Shown piece by piece: positions 26,716-35,233 of a DNA stretch of 64,000 nucleotides. Position numbers and translations under genes: made by a program. The stretch is from positions 310,001 through 374,000 of the forward strand of contig CAVOYR010000007.1 in the NCBI GenBank assembly GCA_963700735.1, given 5' to 3'. Positions within the stretch are counted from its first letter, which is position 1. Each line of letters begins with the position of its first letter. The notes under the pieces are model-generated. The model was not told the origin of the DNA. It searched no databases and was given only the letters and a program-made list of their open reading frames with translations. The DNA is from Anderseniella sp963700735 (lineage in GTDB: Bacteria > Pseudomonadota > Alphaproteobacteria > Rhizobiales > Aestuariivirgaceae).

Positions 26716-29322
26716 ATGTCGAGCGAGCGTTATAACCCCAGGGCCTCCGAGCCGAAATGGCAAAAGTCCTGGGAAGAGGCTGGCAGTTTCCTTGCCAGCA
26801 ATGAGTCGGACAAGCCCAAGTACTATGTGCTGGAGATGTTCCCCTATCCGTCCGGGCGAATCCATATGGGTCACGTCCGCAACTATACGATGGGCGACGT
26901 CATCGCCCGCTATCGCAAGGCTTGCGGTTACAACGTGCTGCATCCGATGGGTTGGGATGCGTTTGGCATGCCGGCCGAGAACGCAGCTATGGAGCGCAAG
27001 GTTCATCCCGGCGCCTGGACTTACCAGAACATCGACACCATGCGCACCCAGCTCAAGTCGATGGGGCTGGCGATTGACTGGTCGCGTGAGTTCGCGACAT
27101 GCGACCCGTCCTACTACGGTCACGAACAGCGGATGTTCATCGAGTTTTATCGCGCCGGACTGGTAGAGCGCAAAGTCTCTGTGGTCAACTGGGACCCGGT
27201 GGACCAGACCGTGCTTGCCAACGAACAGGTAATCGATGGCCGCGGCTGGCGCTCCGGTGCGCTGGTTGAAAAGCGCGAACTTGCCCAGTGGTTCCTGAAG
27301 ATCTCGGACTTTTCGGAAGAACTTCTCGACGGGCTGGATACGCTGACAGACTGGCCCGAAAAGGTCCGTCTGATGCAGCGCAACTGGATCGGCAAGTCGG
27401 AAGGATTGCGGTTCTCGTTCGAGCTCGAGGACGAAGCTGGCAACCTGCTGGATGACCGGCTGATGGTTTACACGACCCGTCATGACACGATTTTCGGCGC
27501 AAGCTTTTGTGCAATCTCCGCGGACCATGCGCTCACGCGCAAGGCGGCGGAATTCTCTCCGACCGTAAAGGCATTCCAGCAGGAATGCGCGTCGCTGGGC
27601 ACCAGCGAGGAGGCGATCGAACGGGCCGAGAAGAAGGGCCTGCCGTTGGGCATATACGCCCGTCACCCGTTTGACCCGTCACGCCGGCTGCCTGTCTATG
27701 CAGCCAACTTCGTGCTGATTGGCTATGGCGAAGGTGCCGTGTTCGGCTGCCCTGCCCACGACCAGCGCGACCTCGATTTCGCCCGCAAGTACGGCCTGGA
27801 CGTCATTCCGGTCGTGGCCCGCAAAGGGGAAGACGATGTCGAGATCGGCAACACGGCACTGATCGAGAAGGATCAGTCTTCAGTTCACATGATCAACTCG
27901 CACTTCCTCGATGGCATGTCCGTCGACGAGGCCAAGGCTGAGGTGGCAACCCGCCTTGAAGCGCGCGGAACCGGCGAGAAGACGACCAATTATCGCCTGC
28001 GCGACTGGGGCGTCTCGCGCCAGCGCTACTGGGGTTGTCCGATACCGTTCATTCACTGCGACAGCTGTGGCGTCGTCGAGGTGCCGCTCGACCAGTTGCC
28101 GGTGGTTCTGCCCGAGGACATTACCTTCGACAAGCCAGGCAATCCGCTTGATCGGCACGAGAAGTGGAAATCTGTTCCGTGTCCGAAATGTTCTTCGCCA
28201 GCGCGGCGTGAGACGGACACGTTCGATACCTTCATCGATTCATCCTGGTATTACGCTCGCTTCTGCTCGCCCCACGCTGATGTGCCGGTGGACCAGGCGG
28301 CAGCCAACTACTGGATGCAGGTCGACCAGTATATCGGCGGCATCGAACATGCCATCCTGCACCTGCTCTACTCGCGCTTTTTCGCACGCGCCATGAAGAT
28401 GACCGGGCATCTCGATGTGAAGGAGCCGTTCAAGTCCCTGTTCACGCAAGGCATGGTGATCCACGAGACCTTCCGGTCCTCAAGGGGTGAATGGCTGATG
28501 CCCACCCAGGTCGAGCGGCAAGGCGATGGATGGGTGGAGATCGAAACCGGCGCACCTGTCACTGTTGCGCCGGCAGAGAAGATGTCCAAGTCGAAGAAGA
28601 ATGTCATCGATCCGGACGACATCATCGAAAAGTACGGGGCTGACACCGCCCGCTGGTTCATGCTGTCGGATACGCCTCCTGAGCGTGACATCGAGTGGAC
28701 AGAGTCTGGTGTGCTGGGCGCATGGCGTTTCGTTCAGCGTATCTGGCGGCTGGTGAGCGACGTGGTTGAAGCACCAACGCCGGATGTGTCGATGCCGGCT
28801 GCAAGTTTCGATAACGCTGCCGCGCTTGAACTGCAGCGCGCGACCCACGCCACCATTGCAGCGGTTGGGGATGATATTTCAGGGCTTCGGTTCAACCGGG
28901 CGATTGCCAGGATTTACGAGTTCGTGAATGTGATCTCGGCGTGCATGTCTTCAGGCCGGGGTTCAGACGAGCAGCTTGGTACTGCACAGCGTGATGCAGT
29001 GACGACACTGGTCCAGCTGTTTGCGCCGATGATGCCTCACCTTGCAGAGGAGTGCTGGGTCCGGCTGGGCATGACCGGCATGGTTTGTGATAGTGAGTGG
29101 CCGTCTTTTGATCCCGCTTTGTTGACATCGGATACCGTTACGGTGGTGGTTCAGATCAACGGCAAGAAGCGGGCCGAATTGCAACTGGCGGCAGGTCTGG
29201 AGAAGGCTGCTGTAGAAGAGGCATGCCTGAATCACGAGAATGTGGTACGTAGCCTCGGTTCCATGTCTGTGCGAAAGGTCATTGTCGTTCCAGACAAGCT
29301 GGTGAATATTGTAGCGGGATGA
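26716..29322 (+). CDS. leuS: leucyl-tRNA synthetase
   Basis: 868-aa class I aminoacyl-tRNA synthetase. The HIGH-type motif lies in PYPSGRIHMGHVRNY near residue 50, the CP1 editing domain follows (VYTTRHDTIFGASF and the YGEGAVFGCPAHDQRD region), and KMSKSKKN is near residue 620. Zinc-like cysteine pairs occur at HCDSCG and CPKCSS. I prefer the ATG at 26716 (MSSERYNPRASEPKWQ) because family members begin this way; the ATG at 26692 is also possible. It starts the leuS-lptE-holA operon and overlaps lptE by 4 bp. Confidence 0.97.
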   Translation: MSSERYNPRASEPKWQKSWEEAGSFLASNESDKPKYYVLEMFPYPSGRIHMGHVRNYTMGDVIARYRKACGYNVLHPMGWDAFGMPAENAAMERKVHPGAWTYQNIDTMRTQLKSMGLAIDWSREFATCDPSYYGHEQRMFIEFYRAGLVERKVSVVNWDPVDQTVLANEQVIDGRGWRSGALVEKRELAQWFLKISDFSEELLDGLDTLTDWPEKVRLMQRNWIGKSEGLRFSFELEDEAGNLLDDRLMVYTTRHDTIFGASFCAISADHALTRKAAEFSPTVKAFQQECASLGTSEEAIERAEKKGLPLGIYARHPFDPSRRLPVYAANFVLIGYGEGAVFGCPAHDQRDLDFARKYGLDVIPVVARKGEDDVEIGNTALIEKDQSSVHMINSHFLDGMSVDEAKAEVATRLEARGTGEKTTNYRLRDWGVSRQRYWGCPIPFIHCDSCGVVEVPLDQLPVVLPEDITFDKPGNPLDRHEKWKSVPCPKCSSPARRETDTFDTFIDSSWYYARFCSPHADVPVDQAAANYWMQVDQYIGGIEHAILHLLYSRFFARAMKMTGHLDVKEPFKSLFTQGMVIHETFRSSRGEWLMPTQVERQGDGWVEIETGAPVTVAPAEKMSKSKKNVIDPDDIIEKYGADTARWFMLSDTPPERDIEWTESGVLGAWRFVQRIWRLVSDVVEAPTPDVSMPAASFDNAAALELQRATHATIAAVGDDISGLRFNRAIARIYEFVNVISACMSSGRGSDEQLGTAQRDAVTTLVQLFAPMMPHLAEECWVRLGMTGMVCDSEWPSFDPALLTSDTVTVVVQINGKKRAELQLAAGLEKAAVEEACLNHENVVRSLGSMSVRKVIVVPDKLVNIVAG

Positions 29323-29834
29323 AGTTCTTGAACGCGAAATTCCTGGTCCCAGCCGCCGTGCTGTCTGCCGCAGTCCTGCTTCAGGGGTGCGGCTACCAGC
29401 CGTTGTATGCCACGCGGGCCGATGGAACATCGGTCAGCCAGCAGTTGGCGGAAGTTGCGATCGAGCAGCAATCGACCCGGGTTGGCCAGCTTGTACGCAA
29501 CGAGATCATCAAGTCGACCCGTCCTGCAGGTACGCAGGCGCCTGATCGCTATTTCCTCAAGTTCGTCACGGCCAGCAATGCGCAGACGCTGGTGGACACC
29601 TCTGATACGGTTCACCGCCGTCTCGCCTACAATCTCTCGGTGAAGTTCCAGTTGATCGAATCCTCGACCAGCAAGCCCGTTTTCAGCGGCAGCTCCTTCA
29701 GCCGCGTTCCGTATGACCGGCTCAACGCGTCCTTTGCCAATGTTCAGGCACGTACCAACGCCGAGGAGCAGGCAGCTCGCCAGGTCGGTGAAGAAATCAA
29801 GACGCGGCTGGCTGCTTATCTCTCCGGACTTTGA
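29319..29834 (+). CDS. lptE: LPS-assembly lipoprotein LptE
   Basis: 171-aa outer-membrane lipoprotein that plugs LptD and helps place lipopolysaccharide in the outer leaflet. The N-terminus is a lipoprotein signal with the lipobox LLQGC (acylated Cys at residue ~27), followed by GYQPLYA, typical of alphaproteobacterial LptE. The rest is the short alpha/beta domain with low overall conservation. It starts with ATGA overlapping the leuS stop and is followed directly by holA. Confidence 0.88.
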   Translation: MKFLNAKFLVPAAVLSAAVLLQGCGYQPLYATRADGTSVSQQLAEVAIEQQSTRVGQLVRNEIIKSTRPAGTQAPDRYFLKFVTASNAQTLVDTSDTVHRRLAYNLSVKFQLIESSTSKPVFSGSSFSRVPYDRLNASFANVQARTNAEEQAARQVGEEIKTRLAAYLSGL

Positions 29835-30854
29835 ATGGCTGCATTCAAGCCAGATGGCTTTAGCCGCCAGCTCAAGGCAGGTTCTCGCCGGTACAACGGC
29901 ATACTGGTCTTCGGACCTAATTGGGACCTTGTCCAGCGCATCAGGTCCGAGACGCTGACAGCGTTAACTGCTGCAGACCCCTCTTCTGAAGTTGTTCGCT
30001 TGGCGGCGGCTGATGTCGATGACTCACCAGGAAAGGTCCTTGAGGAACTTCAGGGGCTGTCGCTGTTCGGGTCGTCGAAGATCGTCGTGCTCGAGGCAGC
30101 ATCTGCCAACGCCTATAAGGAGTGCGTCTCGGCGATCTCGGTAGGTTGGAGCCATGCCACGCTGCTGGTGACTGCTGGCGACCTGAAGAAGACCGTTGCC
30201 ATGCGCAAGGAGTTCGAGGCATCGCCGGATCTGGCTGCCGTGATTTGCTACGAACAATCGTCTGAAGAGCTGGCGTATGTTGCCATTTCACGGCTGGCGG
30301 CTACTGGCCTGCGTTGCGAACCTGAAGTTGGTGACCTGATCGTAGAGGCAGTTGCTGGCAATGCGGCCTTGCTCGACAGTGAGCTGGACAAGATTGCTGC
30401 ATATTGCGCGGGTCAGGAAGCCGTCACCCTTGAAGATGTGAGTGAGGTTTGTGCGATCAACAAGTCGTCCACCCTCGACGCGGTCATTGATGGCAGCTTT
30501 GGCGGTCAAACAGAAGCAGCGTTGACGAGCCTTCGCAATCTCCGCAATGACGGCGTTGCTGCATCGTCGGTACTTGTGGCGCTTACAAATCACTTCGTAA
30601 TGCTGATGCAGTTGCACGCAGCAAGTGGAGGCCGTCGATTGGAGTCCGTGATCAAGGAGTGGCGGCCACCAATCTTCTGGAAACGGCAGAATGCGATCGC
30701 AGAGCAGGTCGATCGGCTGGGTCAAATCAGCATCACGACCTTGACGGAGGCCATCCAGACTGCCAATGCCGCCAGCAGAAAGAGCCACGAAATATCGTGG
30801 CCCTTGCTGGAGAGACTGGTCTTGGCGTTGTCAATGCGGTCCAGGACCAGGTGA
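29835..30854 (+). CDS. holA: DNA polymerase III subunit delta
   Basis: 339-aa clamp-loader delta subunit that opens the beta sliding clamp. The HolA pattern is visible: VFGPNWDLVQRIRSE at the start (degenerate Walker-like region), LFGSSKIVVLEAAS, and the C-terminal collar domain with QLHAASGGRRLESVIKEWRPPIFWKRQNAIAEQVDR. It begins immediately after the lptE stop. It ends 9 bp before the convergent parB. Confidence 0.93.
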   Translation: MAAFKPDGFSRQLKAGSRRYNGILVFGPNWDLVQRIRSETLTALTAADPSSEVVRLAAADVDDSPGKVLEELQGLSLFGSSKIVVLEAASANAYKECVSAISVGWSHATLLVTAGDLKKTVAMRKEFEASPDLAAVICYEQSSEELAYVAISRLAATGLRCEPEVGDLIVEAVAGNAALLDSELDKIAAYCAGQEAVTLEDVSEVCAINKSSTLDAVIDGSFGGQTEAALTSLRNLRNDGVAASSVLVALTNHFVMLMQLHAASGGRRLESVIKEWRPPIFWKRQNAIAEQVDRLGQISITTLTEAIQTANAASRKSHEISWPLLERLVLALSMRSRTR

Positions 30855-30863
30855 TCAACCAGG

Positions 30864-31751
30864 TCAGAACTCAACGCCAAGCTTCTGGCAGATTTCTTCG
30901 AGTTGTTCTAACGTTTTGTAATTAATCACTAATTTGCCTTTTTCACCAACCCCCGGAAGCACGTTGGCGCGCAGACCAATTGCTTCAGCAATCGCCTTTT
31001 CCAGCGCCTTCATGTTGCTGTCCGGTATGGCCTTTGGCTTGGCTTCACCGTCATCATTCGCTGTTGAATTGTTCCGTGCCAATGCTTCGGCCTGCCGGAC
31101 GGACAGACCAAGGGCAATGATCTTCTGCGCCAGTGATTGCGGATCGTCCGTGGCGATCAGCGCGCGGGCATGACCGGCTGTCAGCTGGCCTTCCTGTAGT
31201 TGATCTAGCACTGACTTGGGAAGCGCCATCAGGCGCAGGGTATTGGCGATGTGAGAACGGCTCTTGCCGATCGATTCGGCAAGTTGCTGCTGGGTATAGC
31301 TGAAGCTGTCGATCAGCTGCTGGTATCCCATCGCCTCTTCCACCGGATTGAGATCGGCGCGCTGGACGTTCTCGATGATGGCAATCTCGAGAACCTCCTG
31401 GTCGTTCAGGTCGCGGATCAATGCCGGCACTGAATGCAGTCCCGCACGTTGCGCGGCCCGCCAGCGGCGTTCCCCTGCAACGATCTGGTAGGTATCGTGG
31501 TCCTGGTTGGGGCGCACCACAACCGGTTGCAGGATGCCCTTGTCCTTTACCGACTTGGCCAGTTCTTCAAGTTCTGCCTCATTGAACGTCTTGCGCGGAT
31601 TCAAGCGGTTGCTGGTGATCTTCTCGATCGGCAACTCGCGCAGTCCGTCGCGCGCCTGCAGTTCAACGTGGTTTTCCTGCTCTGCCGGCATGTCATCGCC
31701 GATGAGTGCGGCCAAGCCCCGTCCAAGTCTCTTTTTTGGTAGTGCAGTCAT
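30864..31751 (-). CDS. parB: chromosome partitioning protein ParB
   Basis: 295-aa CTP-dependent clamp that loads on parS and spreads. It begins with the alphaproteobacterial KKRLGRGLAALIG, then the CTPase motifs GILQPVVVRP, GERRWRAAQRAG and ENVQRADLNPVEEA, the helix-turn-helix YTQQQLAESIGKSRSHIANTLRLM and a C-terminal dimerisation region. It lies 23 bp after parA in the mnmG-rsmG-parA-parB unit. parS-like sites are at 33186 and 35200. Confidence 0.95.
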   Translation of the reverse strand: MTALPKKRLGRGLAALIGDDMPAEQENHVELQARDGLRELPIEKITSNRLNPRKTFNEAELEELAKSVKDKGILQPVVVRPNQDHDTYQIVAGERRWRAAQRAGLHSVPALIRDLNDQEVLEIAIIENVQRADLNPVEEAMGYQQLIDSFSYTQQQLAESIGKSRSHIANTLRLMALPKSVLDQLQEGQLTAGHARALIATDDPQSLAQKIIALGLSVRQAEALARNNSTANDDGEAKPKAIPDSNMKALEKAIAEAIGLRANVLPGVGEKGKLVINYKTLEQLEEICQKLGVEF

Positions 31752-31774
31752 TTATTCAATTCTTTCCAGCAATG

Positions 31775-32608
31775 TCAGGCTGCGCGCAAGGAGCGTTCGC
31801 GGCGAATGATTTCGGATGCGAGACGAATATAGGCCTGGGAGCCTGCGCAAGTGTTGTCGTAGAGCAATACCGGCTTTCCGTAGGACGGAGCTTCCGACAC
31901 CCGTACATTGCGCGGTATGACCGTTTCGTACACCTTCGCGCCCAGCACACTTCTCACATCCTGCGCAACCTGTTCGGACAATGAGTTTCGCCGGTCGAAC
32001 ATGGTCAACACAATGCCCTGGATCTCCAGCGCCGGATTGAGGTTTGCCTTGACCCGGTCAACCGTTTTCATCAGCTGGCTGAGGCCTTCCAGCGCAAAGA
32101 ACTCGCACTGCAACGGCACAAGTATGGCGTCCGCTGCCGACAGCGAATTGATCGTCAGCAGGTTGAGTGACGGCGGACAATCCACCAGGATATAGGAGTA
32201 GTGCTCACTGACTGGCGTCGAGGCGCACATCTCGTCAATGGCATCCTTGAGCCGGTAGGTCTTGCGATCATACCCTGCCAGTTCCAGTTCGGCGCCCAGC
32301 AGGTCCATTGATGACGGTGCACAATCAAGTCCGGGTATTTCCGACCGGCGTATGGCTGATGTGAGTTTGTCCTCTCCGATCAGCACCTGGTAGGTGGAGG
32401 CTGCTTCGGTATTGCGTTCAATGCCGAGTCCCGTGGAGGCATTGCCCTGCGGATCAAGGTCGATTACCAGCACCCGCTCTCCTACCGCGGCCAGGGCGGT
32501 GCCCAGGTTTATCGCGGTCGTGGTTTTACCCACGCCGCCCTTCTGGTTGGCGACAGCGAGAATTCTCGGCTTGTGCGCGTCAATTGGGTGGAGCGGATGA
32601 TGTGTCAC
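31775..32608 (-). CDS. parA: chromosome partitioning ATPase ParA
   Basis: 277-aa deviant-Walker ATPase that moves ParB-parS complexes across the nucleoid. It has VANQKGGVGKTTTAINLGTALA (deviant Walker A with the signature lysine), IDLDPQGNASTGLG, and DCPPSLNLLTINSLSAAD. I choose the GTG at 32608, seven bases after GAGG, instead of an ATG at 32656 far upstream; the gene then overlaps the end of rsmG by 29 bp, so translation is probably coupled. Confidence 0.94.
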   Translation of the reverse strand: MTHHPLHPIDAHKPRILAVANQKGGVGKTTTAINLGTALAAVGERVLVIDLDPQGNASTGLGIERNTEAASTYQVLIGEDKLTSAIRRSEIPGLDCAPSSMDLLGAELELAGYDRKTYRLKDAIDEMCASTPVSEHYSYILVDCPPSLNLLTINSLSAADAILVPLQCEFFALEGLSQLMKTVDRVKANLNPALEIQGIVLTMFDRRNSLSEQVAQDVRSVLGAKVYETVIPRNVRVSEAPSYGKPVLLYDNTCAGSQAYIRLASEIIRRERSLRAA

Positions 32609-33266
32609 GTTCGGCCTCTTTGATTTCAAGAATGCACCCGTCTGAAGACGTTTCACTGGGGTGCTTGCTGAACGAAATATTCCAACATTTAGTAGCTTCG
32701 GTCAATTCAGCATCTACATGTTGTCCCTTCAGGAACAACATTCGCTGTGGACGAACGGGCAATCCGGCACTCATTTCAAGCAGGTCAGGCAATGATGCCA
32801 ATGCCCGGGCGGTGAGCACGGATACAGGTCGTTCCACATCCGAATCTGTCAGCGATTCTATGCGCTTGTCGATGATTCGGGTATGGATTCCGCAAATCCG
32901 CGAGGCAGCTGCCAGAAATGCAGCTTTCTTGCCATTACTCTCCACCATTGTCAGCAACACATCCGGGTTTCGCTCCTGCAGTACGATGGCGAGAGGAACT
33001 GCAGGCAGGCCCCCTCCAGATCCAAGATCCAGGATGTGGTCATCGTCCTTGTCTATGTAGCGCGCAAGCTGGAGGCCGTCAGCCACATGTCGCGTCCAGA
33101 TTTCATCAAGCGTGGAAGTCGCCACGAGGTTGTGGGTTCTTTGCCAGCGACACAGTTCGCCAACAAACCGATCCAGTTTGTCTTGTGATTCACGTGAAAC
33201 ATTCCATCGGACCGCGAACCCGACAGGACAGGGCGGTACAGAGGCTGGCGGTCTGCTGCGGCCCAT
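32580..33266 (-). CDS. rsmG: 16S rRNA (guanine-527-N7)-methyltransferase
   Basis: 228-aa methyltransferase modifying G527 of 16S rRNA. SAM-binding LDLGSGGGLPAVPLAI, with VSRESQDKLDRFV and CRWQRTHNLVA upstream, matches RsmG. The N-terminal ~20 residues before NVSRESQ are extra and Pro-rich. The only usable start seen is the ATG at 33266, five bases after the mnmG stop. A parS-like sequence lies inside the coding region at 33186-33201. Confidence 0.93.
   Translation of the reverse strand: MGRSRPPASVPPCPVGFAVRWNVSRESQDKLDRFVGELCRWQRTHNLVATSTLDEIWTRHVADGLQLARYIDKDDDHILDLGSGGGLPAVPLAIVLQERNPDVLLTMVESNGKKAAFLAAASRICGIHTRIIDKRIESLTDSDVERPVSVLTARALASLPDLLEMSAGLPVRPQRMLFLKGQHVDAELTEATKCWNISFSKHPSETSSDGCILEIKEAERDTSSAPPN
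33186..33201. other. parS-like site inside the rsmG coding sequence
   Basis: On the minus strand TGTTTCACGTGAATCA differs from the parS consensus TGTTNCACGTGAAACA at one base. It encodes VSRES of RsmG. It lies about 0.6 kb upstream of the parA start. Confidence 0.7.
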
Positions 33267-33271
33267 GCGGG

Positions 33272-35152
33272 TTAGCCAGCCAGTCGCGATGTGGCACGCT
33301 TTCGCGCATAGGACACCAGCAGGGCAAGCGCCGTCGGCGTCATGCCCTCAATACGCGCGGCATCACCAATGGTTTCCGGCCGGCTGGCAGCCAGCTTCTG
33401 CCTCATTTCGTTCGAGAGACCCGGCACAGTCTGATAATCGGTGTCAGCTGGAAGGACGACGGCGCTCTCTTCGCCAAGGGCCCGTATTTCAGCCTTCTGC
33501 CTGTCGGTGTACGCGGCATACAAGGCTTCTGCCTCGATGTTGGTTCGGTGTCGCTGATCGATGTCTGCGAGCGCAGGCCAGATCTGTTGCAACGTTAACA
33601 GGTCTACGCCCGGATAGGCGAGAAACTCATAGGCAGACCTCGCCCGACCGTCCCTGCTGACGGCAAGGCCATGCCGTTCGGCCAACAGGGGCGTAAGTCG
33701 CAACGTGGATAGTTCGTGTCGCAAAGCGTCCAGCGCATCATTATCTGCCTGGTAGGCAGTTCTGCGGGCATCGGAACACATACCAAGTTCGATGGCTTTG
33801 GGTGTAAGACGGTGATCCGCGTTATCGGCTCGCATCATCAACCGGTATTCGGCCCGGGACGTGAACATGCGATAGGGTTCCGACACTCCACGTGAAATCA
33901 GGTCGTCTATAAGAACACCGATATAACCTTCTGATCGTCCAACCAGCAGCGGCGGCAGTGCCAGCGCAGCCGCTGCGGCATTGGCACCCGCCACCAGCCC
34001 CTGGGCTGCGGCTTCCTCGTATCCGGTCGTGCCGTTGATCTGACCTGCGAGGTAAAGCCCGGGTAACGCCCTGACCTGCAACGTCGCATCCAGTTCACGT
34101 GGATCAACGTAATCATATTCAATCGCGTAGCCGTATTGAAGGATGCTGACGGCCTCCAGCCCCTTGATCGAGCGGACATACAGATCTTGCACGTCCTCCG
34201 GAAGCGATGTCGATATGCCGTTGGGATAGACGGTGTGATCGTTCAGGCCCTCAGGCTCCAGGAAGATCTGGTGCGAGTCACGCTCGGCAAATTTTACAAC
34301 CTTGTCCTCGATTGAAGGGCAATAACGCGGTCCTGTGCCCTCGATGAACCCTGCATACATCGCAGATCTGGACAGGTTCTTCTGGATGATCTCATGCGTA
34401 CAGGCGTTGGTATGTGTCACATGGCAGGCAATCTGTGGCGCCAGGGTTTGCCGTGTCAGGGTCGAGAAATAATATGGCTCCGCATCGGCCGGCTGCGATT
34501 CCAGTCCGTCATAGTTGATCGTCCTGCCATCCAGGCGCGGCGGCGTGCCGGTCTTCAACCGGCCAATTTTCAGCCCCGTGCCCCTGAGCACCTGTGCCAG
34601 GCCATTGCTAGGCTGTTCTCCCACCCGGCCAGCAGGCAAGCGCCTGTCACCGATATGGATCAGCCCGCCCAGAAAGGTTCCCGTCGTCAGCACGACGGCA
34701 CCGCCCCGGATGCTGGAGCCATCTTCCAGCTGGATGCCTGCGACCTTGCCATGATCCATCACGAAAGCACCGGCCGCAGCCTCGATGACATGAAGATTGG
34801 CGATCTTTCCAATTTCTTCCTGCATGGCAGACCGGTAGATGGCCCGGTCAATCTGCGACCTGGGGCCACGCACGGCCGGGCCCTTCGACCTGTTCAACAA
34901 TCGGTACTGGATGGCAGCCTTGTCGCTGATACGGGCAATCAGCCCGTCAAGCGCATCGACCTCGCGCATCAGGTGGCCCTTGCCCAATCCGCCCATGGCC
35001 GGATTGCAGGACATCTCGCCGATGGTGGCACGCTTGTGCGTAACAAGGGCCGTGCGAGCACCCCGTCGTGCAGCAGCTGCAGCTGCCTCGCAACCGGCAT
35101 GTCCGCCGCCAACGACGATCACGTCGAACTTTGATTCCTGCTCATTGGTCAT
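33272..35152 (-). CDS. mnmG: tRNA uridine 5-carboxymethylaminomethyl modification enzyme MnmG (GidA)
   Basis: 626-aa FAD protein that, with MnmE, places the carboxymethylaminomethyl group on wobble uridine 34. FAD-binding VIVVGGGHAGCEAAAAAARRGA begins the protein. The signature FLNRSKGPAVRGPRSQIDR-type segment (NRSKGPAVRGPRSQ), the ALPGLYLAGQINGTTGYEEAAAQGL block and the C-terminal SYARKRATSR helix are present. The ATG at 35152 (MTNEQESK) is preferred over a GTG at 35170. It is the first gene of the mnmG-rsmG-parAB unit. Confidence 0.96.
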   Translation of the reverse strand: MTNEQESKFDVIVVGGGHAGCEAAAAAARRGARTALVTHKRATIGEMSCNPAMGGLGKGHLMREVDALDGLIARISDKAAIQYRLLNRSKGPAVRGPRSQIDRAIYRSAMQEEIGKIANLHVIEAAAGAFVMDHGKVAGIQLEDGSSIRGGAVVLTTGTFLGGLIHIGDRRLPAGRVGEQPSNGLAQVLRGTGLKIGRLKTGTPPRLDGRTINYDGLESQPADAEPYYFSTLTRQTLAPQIACHVTHTNACTHEIIQKNLSRSAMYAGFIEGTGPRYCPSIEDKVVKFAERDSHQIFLEPEGLNDHTVYPNGISTSLPEDVQDLYVRSIKGLEAVSILQYGYAIEYDYVDPRELDATLQVRALPGLYLAGQINGTTGYEEAAAQGLVAGANAAAAALALPPLLVGRSEGYIGVLIDDLISRGVSEPYRMFTSRAEYRLMMRADNADHRLTPKAIELGMCSDARRTAYQADNDALDALRHELSTLRLTPLLAERHGLAVSRDGRARSAYEFLAYPGVDLLTLQQIWPALADIDQRHRTNIEAEALYAAYTDRQKAEIRALGEESAVVLPADTDYQTVPGLSNEMRQKLAASRPETIGDAARIEGMTPTALALLVSYARKRATSRLAG

Positions 35153-35174
35153 GGTGCCCGTTGAATACACGAAC

Positions 35175-35183
35175 TGTGGACAA
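35175..35183 (-). other. DnaA-box-like sequence upstream of mnmG
   Basis: TGTGGACAA, i.e. TTGTCCACA on the minus strand, has one mismatch to TTATNCACA. It lies 22 bp from the mnmG start and 16 bp from a perfect parS. Confidence 0.4.
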
Positions 35184-35199
35184 ACATCAAAAAGTGCTT

Positions 35200-35215
35200 T
35201 GTTTCACGTGAAACA
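35200..35215. other. parS centromere site (perfect consensus)
   Basis: TGTTTCACGTGAAACA matches the bacterial parS consensus at all fixed bases and is a complete palindrome. It lies in the ~80-bp gap between mnmE and mnmG, about 2.6 kb from parA and 6.3 kb from the oriC candidate. Confidence 0.88.
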
Positions 35216-35233
35216 CTTACGCATCCGAAATGA

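Noticed and set aside
33886..33902. Fourth parS-like sequence in mnmG (CCACGTGAAATCA)
   Set aside because: Only the core is shared; too many mismatches in both outer arms to be called parS.
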